The notes: generated by a model from the letters alone, not told the origin. A stretch of DNA of 64,000 nucleotides from CAZYFH01 sp965197395 (GCA_965197395.1 CBDANB010000005.1:124001-188000), one strand, 5' to 3'; positions 36,719 through 45,826 are shown, numbered from the stretch's first letter. Program-made: numbers and translations.

Positions 36719-36959
36719 GTGCGAAAGCTGATAATCATTGCGGTCCTGGCGATCGCTGCAACGTGGGCGGCCCAGCAGGGCGATCTCCTGCCGCGTTCGA
36801 TCCAACAGGGTCTCGGCGAGCTCAAGGTGAGCATTGGACTTGGATCACCCGCCTATTCCACCTTTCAGCAGTTCGCCACAGCCGTGGTTCGAGGCGACCT
36901 GGACACGATCGGCAGATTGTCTCAGCAGGATGGAACGAGGAAACAAGGCCAAGAAATCT
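36719..36959 (+). CDS. Small membrane-anchored protein truncated by ISL3 insertion
   Basis: From GTG 36719 the frame reads RKLIIIAVLAIAATWAAQ (an N-terminal membrane or signal segment), then a soluble part (YSTFQQFATAVVRGDLDTIG, RLSQQDGTRKQGQEIW) up to the ISL3 end at 36960, where foreign sequence begins. About 80 residues remain. Not recognised; the C-terminal half was not found beyond the mobile-element cluster. Confidence 0.5.
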
Positions 36960-36965
36960 GGTTCC

Positions 36966-38385
36966 TCACACAAATGTATGCACGGTTTTGGGTAGTGGAA
37001 GGGTTCCTCACACAAATGTGTGCACGATTCAGCCCCCAGCAGGTCAGCCACGCCGTGGAAAGAGGCTGCGGATGTGTTCGTGCCCGCGAATCAGCGGTGA
37101 AGTCGTCTATCGCTCAGTCGACGGCCGCCTGCGCGGGCCCCGCTTTTGGTGGGGGGCCTGCTCGACGGCAGCCGGTCCCACCTCAAGGTGCTGAGGCGCT
37201 GGCATTTACAGGGCGACGAACCATGAACACTCGTGGAACGCGGCCTGGACTTTCGCCGACGTTTTACCGCTGGGCCGAACCCTCGCTGACTGTTCAGCCC
37301 CTTGGCACTGGCAGGCCCCTCGCGATTTCCGCCGTGTACCGTGGGCCGGACTTTCCGAGAGCCTGCAGTTCCTCTCCAGATACAGACGGTGTTCTCCAGC
37401 CACGTAAGTCGATGACAATGCTTGACTTATTAGCCATGGAACCGGCCAAAGCTGCACCGATCCCTGAGAGGAACCAGTGGAAGGTCCGCCATGCAGTGGT
37501 AGAGGTTCCGGATGTAGGTCGTGGCGGTCCTGAAGCCGTAGGCCCTGTGAATGATGAGCTTCGCTTTGTTGTTCAACCCTTCGACGGTGCCGTTGTCGAT
37601 GGGCAGCCGGAAGTAGTTGAGGATGTCGTCCTCGTGGCGGCGGAGCAGCCACGCGAAGTCGCGCATCGGCGGGAGGCGTGAGTGCGTCGCCCACCAGAAC
37701 CACCGCTTCAGGTAGCGCTTCGCCCACCCCGCGCGGCGGTAGCTCCAGAAGTGCGCGAAGAACTCTTTGAGGAGATAGGCGCGGTTGATCTTCAGATTGA
37801 GGTGTTCGAGCTCGCCCAGGCGCCGGTGCTGCGTCTCGGTGAGATTCCAGGGGTTCTTCAACCAGATGAACCGGGTCTTGTGCATCAGCGCTTTGTGTGC
37901 CGGGCCTTTCTCGCGAATCTCGTCGCGGCGGACCTGATCGACGGCCGCCATGAGATGACTGACGATGTGGAATTTGTCGAACACCAGCACCGCGTGGGGC
38001 GCCCGGACCCGGATCACGTCGATGTAGGGCTGCCACATATCGCAGCAGATGCCGGCGAGCGCCACAGTGCGCTCGGGGCCAAGGAACGCAAAGAACGCCT
38101 CGAGGGTCGCCTGGCTGCGTCCCTCGCCGCTCCAGAGCAGCCGCTTCCGGGCCAGGTCGTACACGTTGGTGACGTAGACGTGCCCCTTCTTCCGCGAGAT
38201 TTCGTCGATGCCGATATGGGTCACGCCGGTGAGGTCGCGGTGCGCCAACCCGTAGGCCACGGCCGCCTCGACCGCTCGCTCCACCGTGCCCCATGCGCAC
38301 CCGAACAGCGTGGCCACCTGCTGCCACGGCAACACCCGCGTCCAGGTCGCGATCGTCACCAGCAACGCACGCGTGAACCGCTGCC
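36966..38385 (-). pseudogene. ISL3-family transposase, N-terminus missing and MITE-interrupted
   Basis: The remaining frame holds the DDE_Tnp_ISL3 domain: THIGIDEISRKKGHVYVT, VLVFDKFHIVSHLM, WLKNPWNLTETQHRRLGEL, and PIDNGTVEGLNNKAKLI. After DLPL it is cut by the MITE; on the other side the original ending PKTVHTFV-stop is found, with TGA at 36968-36966. The zinc-ribbon N-terminal region is gone because IS-A replaces it at 38385. Confidence 0.88.
37002..37475 (-). mobile_element. ISL3-related MITE, copy B (474 bp)
   Basis: Inserted into the ISL3 transposase gene with the perfect 8-bp target duplication AGTGGAAG (36994-37001, 37476-37483). Its GTGCACACATTTGTGTGAGGAACC end (minus strand) matches the ISL3 end that lies 42 bp away except at one base. 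Confidence 0.93.
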
Positions 38386-38427
38386 TGAATCGCCCCGGGT
38401 TTCCCGGAGGCTCCATATCTTGGGAGG

Positions 38428-38757
38428 ATGGAGTCCATGGGAAGACCGAGGAAGTACTCACCAGAAGTACGGGACCGCGCCGTGCGGCTCGTGTTTGAGC
38501 ACGAAGACCAGCACGACTCGCAGTGGGCCGCGATCCGATCCGTGGCCGAGAAGATCGGCTGCACGTCGGAGACGCTGCGGCATTGGGTGCGCCAAGCCGA
38601 GCGGGATCAGGGACGCCGTCCGGGGCTGACGACGGACGAGCGGGCCGTGCTGAAGGAGCAGGCGCGCGAGATCCGCGAGCTCCGGCGGGCGAATGAGATC
38701 CTGCGGAAAGCGTCAGCGTATTTCGCACAGGCGGAGCTCGACCGCCGACCGAGGTAA
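38428..38757 (+). CDS. IS-A OrfA
   Basis: 109 residues with HTH and leucine-rich coiled region, identical in reading to 16722-17051. The TAA overlaps the ATG of orfB (TAATG). A -1 shift would give OrfAB; no strong A-rich slippery heptamer was noticed. Confidence 0.9.
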   Translation: MESMGRPRKYSPEVRDRAVRLVFEHEDQHDSQWAAIRSVAEKIGCTSETLRHWVRQAERDQGRRPGLTTDERAVLKEQAREIRELRRANEILRKASAYFAQAELDRRPR

Positions 38758-39665
38758 TGGTGACCTTCATTGATGCGCAGCGGGAAACGTACGGGGTCGA
38801 GCCGATCAGCGCCGTGGTGCCGATTGCTCCGTCGACGTATTACGCGCACAAAGCGTGGCAGGCCAATCCCCGGTTGCGATCGGGGCGCGCGCAGCGCGAT
38901 GCGTGGTTGAAGGATCAGATCCGTCGCGTGCGCGACGAGAACTTCGCGGTCTACGGCGCGTACAAAGTCTGGCGCCAGTTGAACCGTGAGGGGATCGCCG
39001 TGGCCCGGTGCACCGTCGAACGCCTGATGCGGGAGCTGGGCCTGCGGGGCGCCGTTCGGGGCCGGGCGTTCACCACGACGACCTGTCCTGACCCCACCCC
39101 GCGGCCGGCCGACCTGGTCAACCGCACGTTTGTGGCCACGCGCCCCAACGCACTCTGGGTGGCGGACCTCACCTTCGTGGCGACCTGGCGCGGCTTCGTC
39201 TACGTGGCGTTCGTCATCGATGTCTTTGCCCGGTGCATCGTAGGCTGGCGCGTCTCCAGCTCCTTGCGCACCGACCTCGCCCTTGATGCGTTGGAGCAAG
39301 CCCTGTATGCGCGGCCGGCACCTGACGGGTTAGTGCACCACAGCGATCGGGGTGGTCAGTATCTCTCCATTCGCTACACGGACCGGCTGGCCGAGTCGGG
39401 CATCGAGCCGTCCGTGGGGAGCGTGGGTGACTCGTACGACAACGCCCTCGCTGAGTCGGTGATCGGGCTGTACAAGACCGAAGTGATTCGTCGGCGCGGC
39501 CCGTGGCGGCATCTCGAGGCCGTGGAGTTTGCGACGCTCGAATGGGTGGACTGGTTCAACAACCGGCGGCTCTTGACGTCGATCGGCGACGTGCCACCGG
39601 CCGAGTACGAACAGCAGTACTATCGGGCACAAGAAGCGCCAGCCACAATGGCCGGAGTCAACTAA
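38757..39665 (+). CDS. IS-A OrfB transposase
   Basis: 302 residues. HTH_21-like region (VYGAYKVWRQLNREGIAVA), rve core with Asp (VADLTFVATWRG), Asp (HHSDRGGQYLS) and Glu (DNALAESVIGLYKTE), and tail YNRRLLTSIGDVPPAEYE-type ending (NNRRLLTSIGDVPPAEYEQQ). Complete. Confidence 0.93.
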   Translation: MVTFIDAQRETYGVEPISAVVPIAPSTYYAHKAWQANPRLRSGRAQRDAWLKDQIRRVRDENFAVYGAYKVWRQLNREGIAVARCTVERLMRELGLRGAVRGRAFTTTTCPDPTPRPADLVNRTFVATRPNALWVADLTFVATWRGFVYVAFVIDVFARCIVGWRVSSSLRTDLALDALEQALYARPAPDGLVHHSDRGGQYLSIRYTDRLAESGIEPSVGSVGDSYDNALAESVIGLYKTEVIRRRGPWRHLEAVEFATLEWVDWFNNRRLLTSIGDVPPAEYEQQYYRAQEAPATMAGVN

Positions 39666-39704
39666 TGAGCTCTCCGGAGAACCCGGGGCGATTCAGAGGT
39701 GTTC

Positions 39705-40001
39705 ATGGCCCAACGGAGACGACGACGATTCACGGTGGAGTTCAAACAGGAAGCGGTCCGGCTGTGCAAGCAGGGTGACCGCAGCATCGGCCAGGTGGCA
39801 CGGGAGTTGGACCTGACCGAGTCGGCGTTGCGGCGATGGGTGCAGCAGTACGAGATCGACCACGGCCACAATCCGACCGGCGCGCTGACCACCGAGGAAC
39901 TCGAGGAACTCCGAACGCTGCGCCGCGAAGTGCGCGTCCTGCGAGAGGAGCGAACGATCTTAAAAAAGGCGGCGGCCTTCTTCGCGAAGGAACAGGCGTG
40001 A
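39705..40001 (+). CDS. IS-B OrfA
   Basis: 98 residues from ATG 39705: a basic start (MAQRRRRRFTVEFKQEAVR), HTH (RSIGQVARELDLTESALRRWV), then a leucine-rich segment. A slippery heptamer A AAA AAG (39962-39968) lies near its end in the correct phase for a -1 shift into the orfB frame. Confidence 0.9.
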   Translation: MAQRRRRRFTVEFKQEAVRLCKQGDRSIGQVARELDLTESALRRWVQQYEIDHGHNPTGALTTEELEELRTLRREVRVLREERTILKKAAAFFAKEQA

Positions 40002-40839
40002 GGTTCGCGTTTGTTCATGCGGAGAAGGCCACCCATGCGGTGCGGTCTCTCTGTCGGGTGCTCCAGGTCACCCGCAGTGGCTACTACGCATGGGCGAAGC
40101 GCCCGCCGAGCCGACGGCACCGTGAAGACGTCCAGCTGACAGCCCGGATCCGGGCGATCCATGCCGCGAGTCGGGGGACCTACGGAAGCCCGCGGATCTA
40201 CGAGCAGCTCAGGCAGGACGGGTTCACCGTTGGCCGGGAGCGAGTCGCCAGACTGCTGCGGGCCATGGGCCTGATCGGCCTGCCCTGCAAGCGGTTCCGG
40301 CGTACCACGGACAGTGCCCACCAACATCCGGTTGCGCCCAACGTGCTCGCCCGTGACTTCGACGCCGCACAGCCGAACGAGCGCTGGAGCACCGACATCA
40401 CCTACCTCTGGACGTGGGAGGGGTGGCTGTATCTTGCCGTCGTGCTCGACCTGTTCTCGCGGCGCGTGGTGGGGTGGGCCATCCAGCCGCACCTGCGGGC
40501 GGAGCTGGCGCTCGAGGCGTTGCACATGGCGCTGGGGAGGCGCGTCCCAGCGGCCGGCCTCGTCCATCATTCGGACCGAGGGTGCCAGTATGCCGCCGAC
40601 GCGTACCAGCGCGTCCTGCACGACCACCAGATCGTCTGCTCGATGAGTCGGAAGGGCGACTGCTGGGATAACGCCGTCACCGAGAGCTTCTTCGGGACGC
40701 TCAAGACCGAGCTCATCCACCGCCAGCCGTGGTCGACGCGACGCAGGACCAAGGACGCCGTCGCGGAGTACATCGAGGGCTTCTATAATCCCCACCGCCT
40801 GCACTCGTCCCTGGGATACGTCAGCCCCAACACCTTTGA
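39998..40839 (+). pseudogene. IS-B OrfB transposase, 3' end displaced by MITE
   Basis: GTG 39998 overlaps the orfA stop. The rve core is complete (RWSTDITYLWTWEGW, HHSDRGCQYAAD, DNAVTESFFGTLKTE). After SPNTFE the MITE begins, and the frame runs on through it with a foreign tail instead of the original RRHARQVQCAA. All catalytic residues are retained, so residual activity is possible. Confidence 0.85.
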
Positions 40840-41313
40840 GGTTCCTCACACAAATGTGTGCACGATTCAGCCCCCAGCAGGTCAGCCACGCCGTGGAAAG
40901 AGGCTGCGGATGTGTTCGTGCCCGCGAATCAGCGGTGAAGTCGTCTATCGCTCAGTCGACGGCCGCCTGCGCGGGCCCCGCTTTTGGTGGGGGGCCTGCT
41001 CGACGGCAGCCGGTCCCACCTCAAGGTGCTGAGGCGCTGGCATTTACAGGGCGACGAACCATGAACACTCGTGGAACGCGGCCTGGACTTTCGCCGACGT
41101 TTTACCGCTGGGCCGAACCCTCGCTGACTGTTCAGCCCCTTGGCACTGGCAGGCCCCTCGCGATTTCCGCCGTGTACCGTGGGCCGGACTTTCCGAGAGC
41201 CTGCAGTTCCTCTCCAGATACAGACGGTGTTCTCCAGCCACGTAAGTCGATGACAATGCTTGACTTATTAGCCATGGAACCGGCCAAAGCTGCACCGATC
41301 CCTGAGAGGAACC
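40840..41313 (-). mobile_element. ISL3-related MITE, copy C (474 bp)
   Basis: Same sequence and ends as copies A and B. The undisturbed target is known from IS-B copy 2 (CACCTTTGAAAGG). Here only 4 bp (TTGA) are duplicated, not 8, suggesting slight loss at one junction. Confidence 0.9.
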
Positions 41314-41422
41314 TTGAAAGGAGGCATGCTCGACAGGTGCAGTGTGCAGCATAATCAACCTGTCCACTTTTCCCAGGCAAGATCACGGCCGGGCTCTTCA
41401 CGAGGGACTCCTCGCCCTGGTA

Positions 41423-41518
41423 CGTGTCGGTGGCGCGATAGACCTGCCCCATGCCGCCTTCGCCGATGAGGGCGGTCACGTCGTAATGGCCGAGGCGGGA
41501 GCCGACAGTCAGAGCTAT
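41423..41518 (-). pseudogene. Kinase N-terminal stub with lost start codon
   Basis: Minus-strand reading ALTVGSRLGHYDVTALIGEG, then GMGQVYRATDT, matches the first 30 residues of the complete kinase (28229-30871). The position of the ATG now reads ATA (41518-41516). After ATDT the sequence leaves the family. It lies downstream of a hypothetical gene and next to the IS-B end. Confidence 0.75.
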
Positions 41519-41532
41519 GGGTTATGCACAGT

Positions 41533-42063
41533 TCAGCGGCCGTAGCTTTCCACCGGGATCATGATGTGCGCGTACGGCGTGTCGGGCCACATGATCCACG
41601 GCCCGCCGTTATGGTGATCTGTCGGGATCGAGTCGAGCATGTCCAGATCGGGTACCAGCATCATCAGGTGAGCCCCGAGGTCGGTGACCCAATCAGCCGG
41701 TCCGGTCGGATCGGTGGCGTAGGGGTCGGTGTTGCTCACCGGGGTGTCGCCCTGCAACATGTACGCGAAGCCGATGGTCGAATACGTCGGTTCCGTTTGG
41801 TTGACGTAGGCCTTCAGAAAGTCGAGCCAGGCGGCGGTCACACACCAGGGATCGTTGCCGGGTGTATTGGGCCTATCGGGAAGACACGTCCAGTCGTTGC
41901 TCCCTTGGCTGATCACATTCAGATCCCAGTCCATGACCGTGGCCTCGGCGGAGATCGAGGCGGGTCCGGCGCTACGAGCACTCGCGATGGCGTCTTGCGC
42001 TGTCGCAGTGATAGGGAGCGCGAACACGATCAGACCAACGGCCATCCACGCGCGATACATCAT
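41533..42063 (-). CDS. Conserved secreted hypothetical protein
   Basis: 176 residues from ATG 42063. Signal peptide MYRAWMAVGLIVFALPITAT. The mature part contains TVMDWDLNVISQGSNDWTC, a second Cys pair region (CLPDRPNTPGNDPWC), GFAYMLQGDTPVSNTDPYAT and a C-terminal GGPWIMWPDTPYAHIMIPV. This pattern recurs in uncharacterised bacterial secreted proteins. Function unknown. It looks intact and is one of few ordinary genes in this stretch. Confidence 0.75.
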   Translation of the reverse strand: MMYRAWMAVGLIVFALPITATAQDAIASARSAGPASISAEATVMDWDLNVISQGSNDWTCLPDRPNTPGNDPWCVTAAWLDFLKAYVNQTEPTYSTIGFAYMLQGDTPVSNTDPYATDPTGPADWVTDLGAHLMMLVPDLDMLDSIPTDHHNGGPWIMWPDTPYAHIMIPVESYGR

Positions 42064-42149
42064 GAATCTCCTCTTCGATGATTGACTGGCCAAGCACGCC
42101 GACGCGGCCCAGTGCATGACCCCCCCTGTGACGATTTCCGGGCAGAGAG

Positions 42150-42235
42150 GCTGATTATGCCACCGGCCGGGCTGATCACGGCCTCGGATGGGCAGACAGT
42201 GTGCAACGAGCGGACAGGGACGGCAGAGGCCGCCG
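42150..42235 (+). repeat. Interspersed repeat, left part (split by IS200)
   Basis: GGCTGATTATGCCACC...GGGCTGATCACGGCC and GTGCAACGAGCGGACAGG match, in inverse, 62655-62745. The second half of the same repeat lies at 42853-42905, beyond an IS200 element. Confidence 0.65.
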
Positions 42236-42239
42236 GGTT

Positions 42240-42850
42240 AACTTGAGGGGTAAGCCACCGCCTCCGGCGGTGAGACGCGCAGAGGTTCGACCGATGTAGG
42301 GGTACATCGAAGAATATGCGACGGTCTCCAATCATGAACTGCCCAGTTCAGAAAGGAGACCGTCAAGAGAGAGTGGCAAAGCCAATCCCACGTCCGATGG
42401 TATTGCAGATATCACGTCGTGTGGGTTCCGAAGTATCGGAAGCGCACGATCTTCGGGCAAGTCCGACGTGGGATTGGGAAAATCATCCGGGAGTTGTGCC
42501 AGCGGCACGGTGCGGGGTTGGTGGAAGGCCACGCGCTTGCAGATCACGTGCACGTGCTGTTGAGCGTGCCGCCGAAATTCAGTGTGGCGAACACGGTGGG
42601 CTTCCTGAAAGGGAAGTCGGCGATTCGAATTCACCGGGAGTATCTGGGTCGGCAACGGAACTTCACGGGCTACCACTTCTGGGCGCGTGGGTACTGCGTC
42701 AGCACCGTCGGTTTGGCCGAGCAAACGATCCGCGACTACATCCGGCAGCAGGAAGCCGAGGAGAAGAAGCAAGAGCAGCTGGAACTTCGCTAATCGAAGG
42801 CCCCTTCGAGGGGCCTTCATCATACCGCCCCCTCAGGGGGCGGTAGCTGA
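42240..42850 (+). mobile_element. IS200-type element, second copy
   Basis: An HUH transposase gene is flanked by hairpins: CCACCGCC-TCC-GGCGGTG near 42256-42273 on the left, and GAAGGCCCC-TTCG-GGGGCCTTC-type and CCGCCCCC-TCA-GGGGGCGG stems near 42797-42844 on the right. It has split an interspersed repeat. Boundaries are approximate. Confidence 0.75.
42419..42793 (+). CDS. tnpA: IS200 TnpA transposase, start codon apparently lost
   Basis: HUH motif (LADHVHVLLSVPPKFS), YLKGKSAI-type segment (FLKGKSAIRIHREY), and catalytic Tyr (TIRDYIRQQEAEEK) are all present. The expected N-terminal part (REWQSQSHVRWYCRYHVV) is encoded upstream in frame and preceded by AAAGGAG, but the codon at the start position is GTC (42362). 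The first usable start is GTG 42419, which would remove the first strand. 124 residues as annotated. Confidence 0.8.
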   Translation: MWVPKYRKRTIFGQVRRGIGKIIRELCQRHGAGLVEGHALADHVHVLLSVPPKFSVANTVGFLKGKSAIRIHREYLGRQRNFTGYHFWARGYCVSTVGLAEQTIRDYIRQQEAEEKKQEQLELR

Positions 42851-42852
42851 TT

Positions 42853-42905
42853 TGCTGGCCGCCGTCTCTGGGAAGTTCATGCGGTGGAGGAGGGCCTGGC
42901 AGCGG
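42853..42905 (+). repeat. Interspersed repeat, right part
   Basis: GCTGGCCGCCGTCTCTGGG and AAGTTCATGCGGTGGAGG match the inverse of 62580-62635 with few differences; a degenerate relative is at 32305-32345. It directly precedes the homologous region of DUF5916 copy 2. Confidence 0.65.
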
Positions 42906-42931
42906 GGGTCGGCGCGGACGGGGATCGCGCG

Positions 42932-45826
42932 TCAGAACCGAAACAGCCGCGTGAACTTGACGACAAAGGCGCGGTTCTCGAGGAAGGGCGTGCCCCGCAG
43001 CGACGTGTCCCGCTGGTCGTTGTAGACGACGAACAGCTCGCTCCCCGGCTGATACTCCCAGCGGAGCCGGAGGTTCGTGCTGAGCGAATCGCTGCTGGAG
43101 TTGTACTGCAGCAAGCCGCCGAAGAACATCCGCGGCGTGAAGGTGTAGGTGACCCGGCTCGTCGCCAGCGTCGTGGTGAACGCGCCCTCCGGCAGGTCGA
43201 TGCGATTGATCGACACGCCCGGCTCGATCGACAGCAGCGGCGTGACCTCGATGCGGCCGCGGGAATAACCGACCGCCGTGATGTCCCCGCTGAAGAATCC
43301 GCCCCGTTGGAAGGACCACGTGCCGGAGACCCGGCGCTGCGCCCCCATGGAGTACGACAGGAAGACATCGCGGAAGTCGTAGCCGCCGACCGGAATGGTG
43401 ACGTCGGACGCAATTCCGAAGGGCCGCACGAGCCGCTCGTAGCTCTGCTGGAGGTCGACGCCGAAGCGATCGCTGTTCTCAAACTCGGTCTGGAAGCGCG
43501 CCTGCGCGAGCCGCGTCTCGACCTGCCCGGCGCCGTTCTCGATGTAGTCAAGGCCCGCTTCCCACGTGAATTGCCGCACCGCGCGCATCGACGCCGGCCG
43601 CGGGCTAAACCGCGCCAACGTGAAGGTGCGCCGGAAGTCGTCACGGCGCAGGAACCCGATCTCCGGATTGAAGTCGTCGCCCACCCGCAGGTGGTCGAGC
43701 TGGAAGCCGTAGCGGTCGCCGGTGTAGCTGAACGCCCCCTGGTAGCTCGCCTCGTCGCCGTCCAGCCCGGGGGTCCGGGTCCGGGCGTAGTAGCCGTTGA
43801 AGTGGACGTTGTCGTAGAAGGAGAACGCGGCGTCGAGCCCGTACGCTTCGTTCGACCCGTCGCCCACCGTCGATACCGATCGTCCGGTGAAGATCCCCCC
43901 GATGCGGCTGCGCCGCAGAATGTCGCGCTTGACCCGCAGGACGGTGAAATTGGTCGCCACGGCGCTCGCGCCCAGCGCATCGTCCGTCTGGATGTTCAGC
44001 GCCCCGATGCTGAACGCGCCGGTCTTCCCGGTGAGGCGGCCGCCGCCCAGAATCGGCACCGTGCGTCCTTGTTCCAGCCCAATGCGCCGGCTGAAGAACA
44101 CCGTCGGCACGTCGCCGCTGCCAAGAAAGCTGCTTCCACGGGGGCCTCCCTGGCGTCGGCCGCCGCGTTGGAATTGCTGGCCGGCCGGCCGGCCGAAATC
44201 GAAGATGCCCCGGCCTTCGAGGAAGAACTCGCGCTTCTCGGGAAAGAACAGACTGAACCGCGTCAGGTTCACCTGCTGCTCGTCGACCTCGACCTGGGCG
44301 AAATCCGTGTTGTAGGTGAAGTCCGCCGTGAGGTTCGCGGTCACGCCGTACTTGACGTCGACGCCGACGTCGCCGTCGCCGTCATTCGAGATGCGCGGGA
44401 TCGCGTTGACGTCGGTGGCGAGCGAGCCGATCGCGTACGGCTTGACCTCGAACGTCCGGTTGCCCGGCGGAACCTCGACGCCGGTCAGCGTGCCGGCCGC
44501 CGAGACACGCGCCTCGCCGGGGAGGGCGTTCACTGGGACCGGTGTGAGATAGGTCGCTTCGGTCTTCCGGCGAACACGGCGCCCAAGCTGCAACCCCCAC
44601 ATCTGCGACGTGCCCGGCCGAAAGCGGAGGGACTTGAAGGGGATCGCCATCTCCACCGTCCACCCGCCGTCGAAACGGCCGGTCCGGACATCCCAGATCG
44701 GGTTCCAGTCGCGGTTGGGGTTCCCTTCATCGGTCACCTGAATGTCGAAGAAGCCACCGATCGGGTTGACGATGAAGACGACACCGTTGCGCCGATCGTA
44801 GAAGGTATCCAACACCACGCTGAAATAGTCGTTCTGGGCGAGCTGGGGCGAATCGCGCTGCATCTCGTTGGCGACCCACTGCGACTCGGGCGCCGAGTCC
44901 CAGACGCGCGCCGACACATAGATGTTCTGCGCGTCATAGAAGACCCACGCCTCGGTCCGTTCGGTCGCGGGCTCACCCGCATCGGGCAGCTGCTGGATGA
45001 AGCCATCGACCGACGGCACCTCCTTGTAGAACGCCTCGTCCAATGCGCCGTCCAGCCGCCACGACCCGGTCAGCCGGACCGCCCGGACGGTTGCGCGTCC
45101 CGCCGCGTCGCGCGTGAGGGTCTCGGGCGCCACCGGGGGCGGGGGGCCATCGATGAGGCCGGCGGGCGCCGCCGCGAAGCCGCCGCCGCCGCCCGCAGCG
45201 TTCGGCTCGCCTGGTCGAGGCTCGACGGCGGCGGGGGCGCGTTCTGCGGCGCGGGGCGCGATCGCCACAGGAGGCGGCGCAGCCGTGGCGCCCTCCGCAA
45301 TCAGCCCTTGCCTCACCTCGGCGGCGAGCCGGTCCTGCAGCGCGAACAGCGCCGGCACCGTGCCGTCGACGATCGCCGTGTGCACGACTGTGGCAGTCGC
45401 CACGTCGACGACCCGCGCGGTGATCCGCAGGCGCTCGCCCAGCCGCTGGTAGCCCCCACTGACGACCCATCGCGTGCCGAGGCGTCGGCCCACGGCGACC
45501 TCCGGCTCCTCGAGTGCCGCGGCGCGCTCGGCGCTCAGCGTCTCGAGCACATCCAAGACGTCCTGGCGCCTGATCACCGACACGCCGCTGGCACCGTCCA
45601 AGTCGGCCGCCAGCGTTTCCACGATGCCGGCGCCGATCCAATCGTCCTCCGCAGCCCCGGTGATGTTGGCAAAGACGGCGATGGCCATACTGTCGTCCGC
45701 GCCGGGCGCCGGCGCCGACTGGGCCGCGCGGACCGATGGTGATGCGGGGAGGCGAGGCGCCGGACCACGCTCGGCCGCCCCGGCCGTCGCCACCGCGAGC
45801 AGCAGGAGGATGTCCGTGACGATCAT
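42932..45826 (-). CDS. DUF5916/CBM9-like outer-membrane protein, copy 2
   Basis: 964 residues with the same architecture as copy 1: signal peptide, FlgO/TolB-N-like domain (MAIAVFANITGAAEDDWIG), Pro/Ala-rich linker, CBM9-like domain and DUF5916 barrel. The last 290 residues differ from copy 1 by about two substitutions, while the first 230 are far more diverged. A ribosome-binding site (AGGAA) precedes ATG 45826. The start lies 16 bp after the stop of a kinase stub (45843), suggesting co-transcription. Confidence 0.9.
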   Translation of the reverse strand: MIVTDILLLLAVATAGAAERGPAPRLPASPSVRAAQSAPAPGADDSMAIAVFANITGAAEDDWIGAGIVETLAADLDGASGVSVIRRQDVLDVLETLSAERAAALEEPEVAVGRRLGTRWVVSGGYQRLGERLRITARVVDVATATVVHTAIVDGTVPALFALQDRLAAEVRQGLIAEGATAAPPPVAIAPRAAERAPAAVEPRPGEPNAAGGGGGFAAAPAGLIDGPPPPVAPETLTRDAAGRATVRAVRLTGSWRLDGALDEAFYKEVPSVDGFIQQLPDAGEPATERTEAWVFYDAQNIYVSARVWDSAPESQWVANEMQRDSPQLAQNDYFSVVLDTFYDRRNGVVFIVNPIGGFFDIQVTDEGNPNRDWNPIWDVRTGRFDGGWTVEMAIPFKSLRFRPGTSQMWGLQLGRRVRRKTEATYLTPVPVNALPGEARVSAAGTLTGVEVPPGNRTFEVKPYAIGSLATDVNAIPRISNDGDGDVGVDVKYGVTANLTADFTYNTDFAQVEVDEQQVNLTRFSLFFPEKREFFLEGRGIFDFGRPAGQQFQRGGRRQGGPRGSSFLGSGDVPTVFFSRRIGLEQGRTVPILGGGRLTGKTGAFSIGALNIQTDDALGASAVATNFTVLRVKRDILRRSRIGGIFTGRSVSTVGDGSNEAYGLDAAFSFYDNVHFNGYYARTRTPGLDGDEASYQGAFSYTGDRYGFQLDHLRVGDDFNPEIGFLRRDDFRRTFTLARFSPRPASMRAVRQFTWEAGLDYIENGAGQVETRLAQARFQTEFENSDRFGVDLQQSYERLVRPFGIASDVTIPVGGYDFRDVFLSYSMGAQRRVSGTWSFQRGGFFSGDITAVGYSRGRIEVTPLLSIEPGVSINRIDLPEGAFTTTLATSRVTYTFTPRMFFGGLLQYNSSSDSLSTNLRLRWEYQPGSELFVVYNDQRDTSLRGTPFLENRAFVVKFTRLFRF

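Larger units (their letters stand above)
36960..38385 (-). mobile_element. ISL3-family element, 5' part lost, with nested MITE
   Basis: The outer end at 36960 reads GGTTCCTCACACAAATGT, the same terminus as the MITE family. The other end is replaced by IS-A at 38386. The MITE (37002-37475) is inserted near the 3' end of its transposase gene with an 8-bp duplication. This is the likely autonomous relative of the MITEs. Confidence 0.88.
38386..39695 (+). mobile_element. IS3-family element IS-A, intact copy (1310 bp)
   Basis: Inverted ends TGAATCGCCCCGGGTT; orfA and orfB intact. No target duplication: its left neighbour is truncated ISL3 and its right neighbour is IS-B lacking its end, so both junctions arose by deletion or recombination. 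Confidence 0.93.
39696..41385 (+). mobile_element. IS3-family element IS-B, copy 1, left end lost and MITE-interrupted
   Basis: Compared with the complete copy at 49892-51154, about the first 50-60 bp are missing at the IS-A junction (39695/39696). The right end (CCCAGGCAAGATCA, 41385) is present. A 474-bp MITE interrupts the 3' end of orfB. Confidence 0.88.

Noticed and set aside
37224..37475. An open frame present in several MITE copies (starting MNTRGTRPG)
   Set aside because: Its conservation only reflects near-identity of recent copies; there is no domain or codon-level selection, and the frame runs out through the inverted repeat.
32559..45742. Very long plus-strand open frames (about 950 codons) opposite both DUF5916 genes
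   Set aside because: They are antisense shadows in GC-rich DNA; the minus-strand proteins have signal peptides, recognisable domains and a conserved barrel, whereas the plus-strand translations are low-complexity Arg/Asp-rich.
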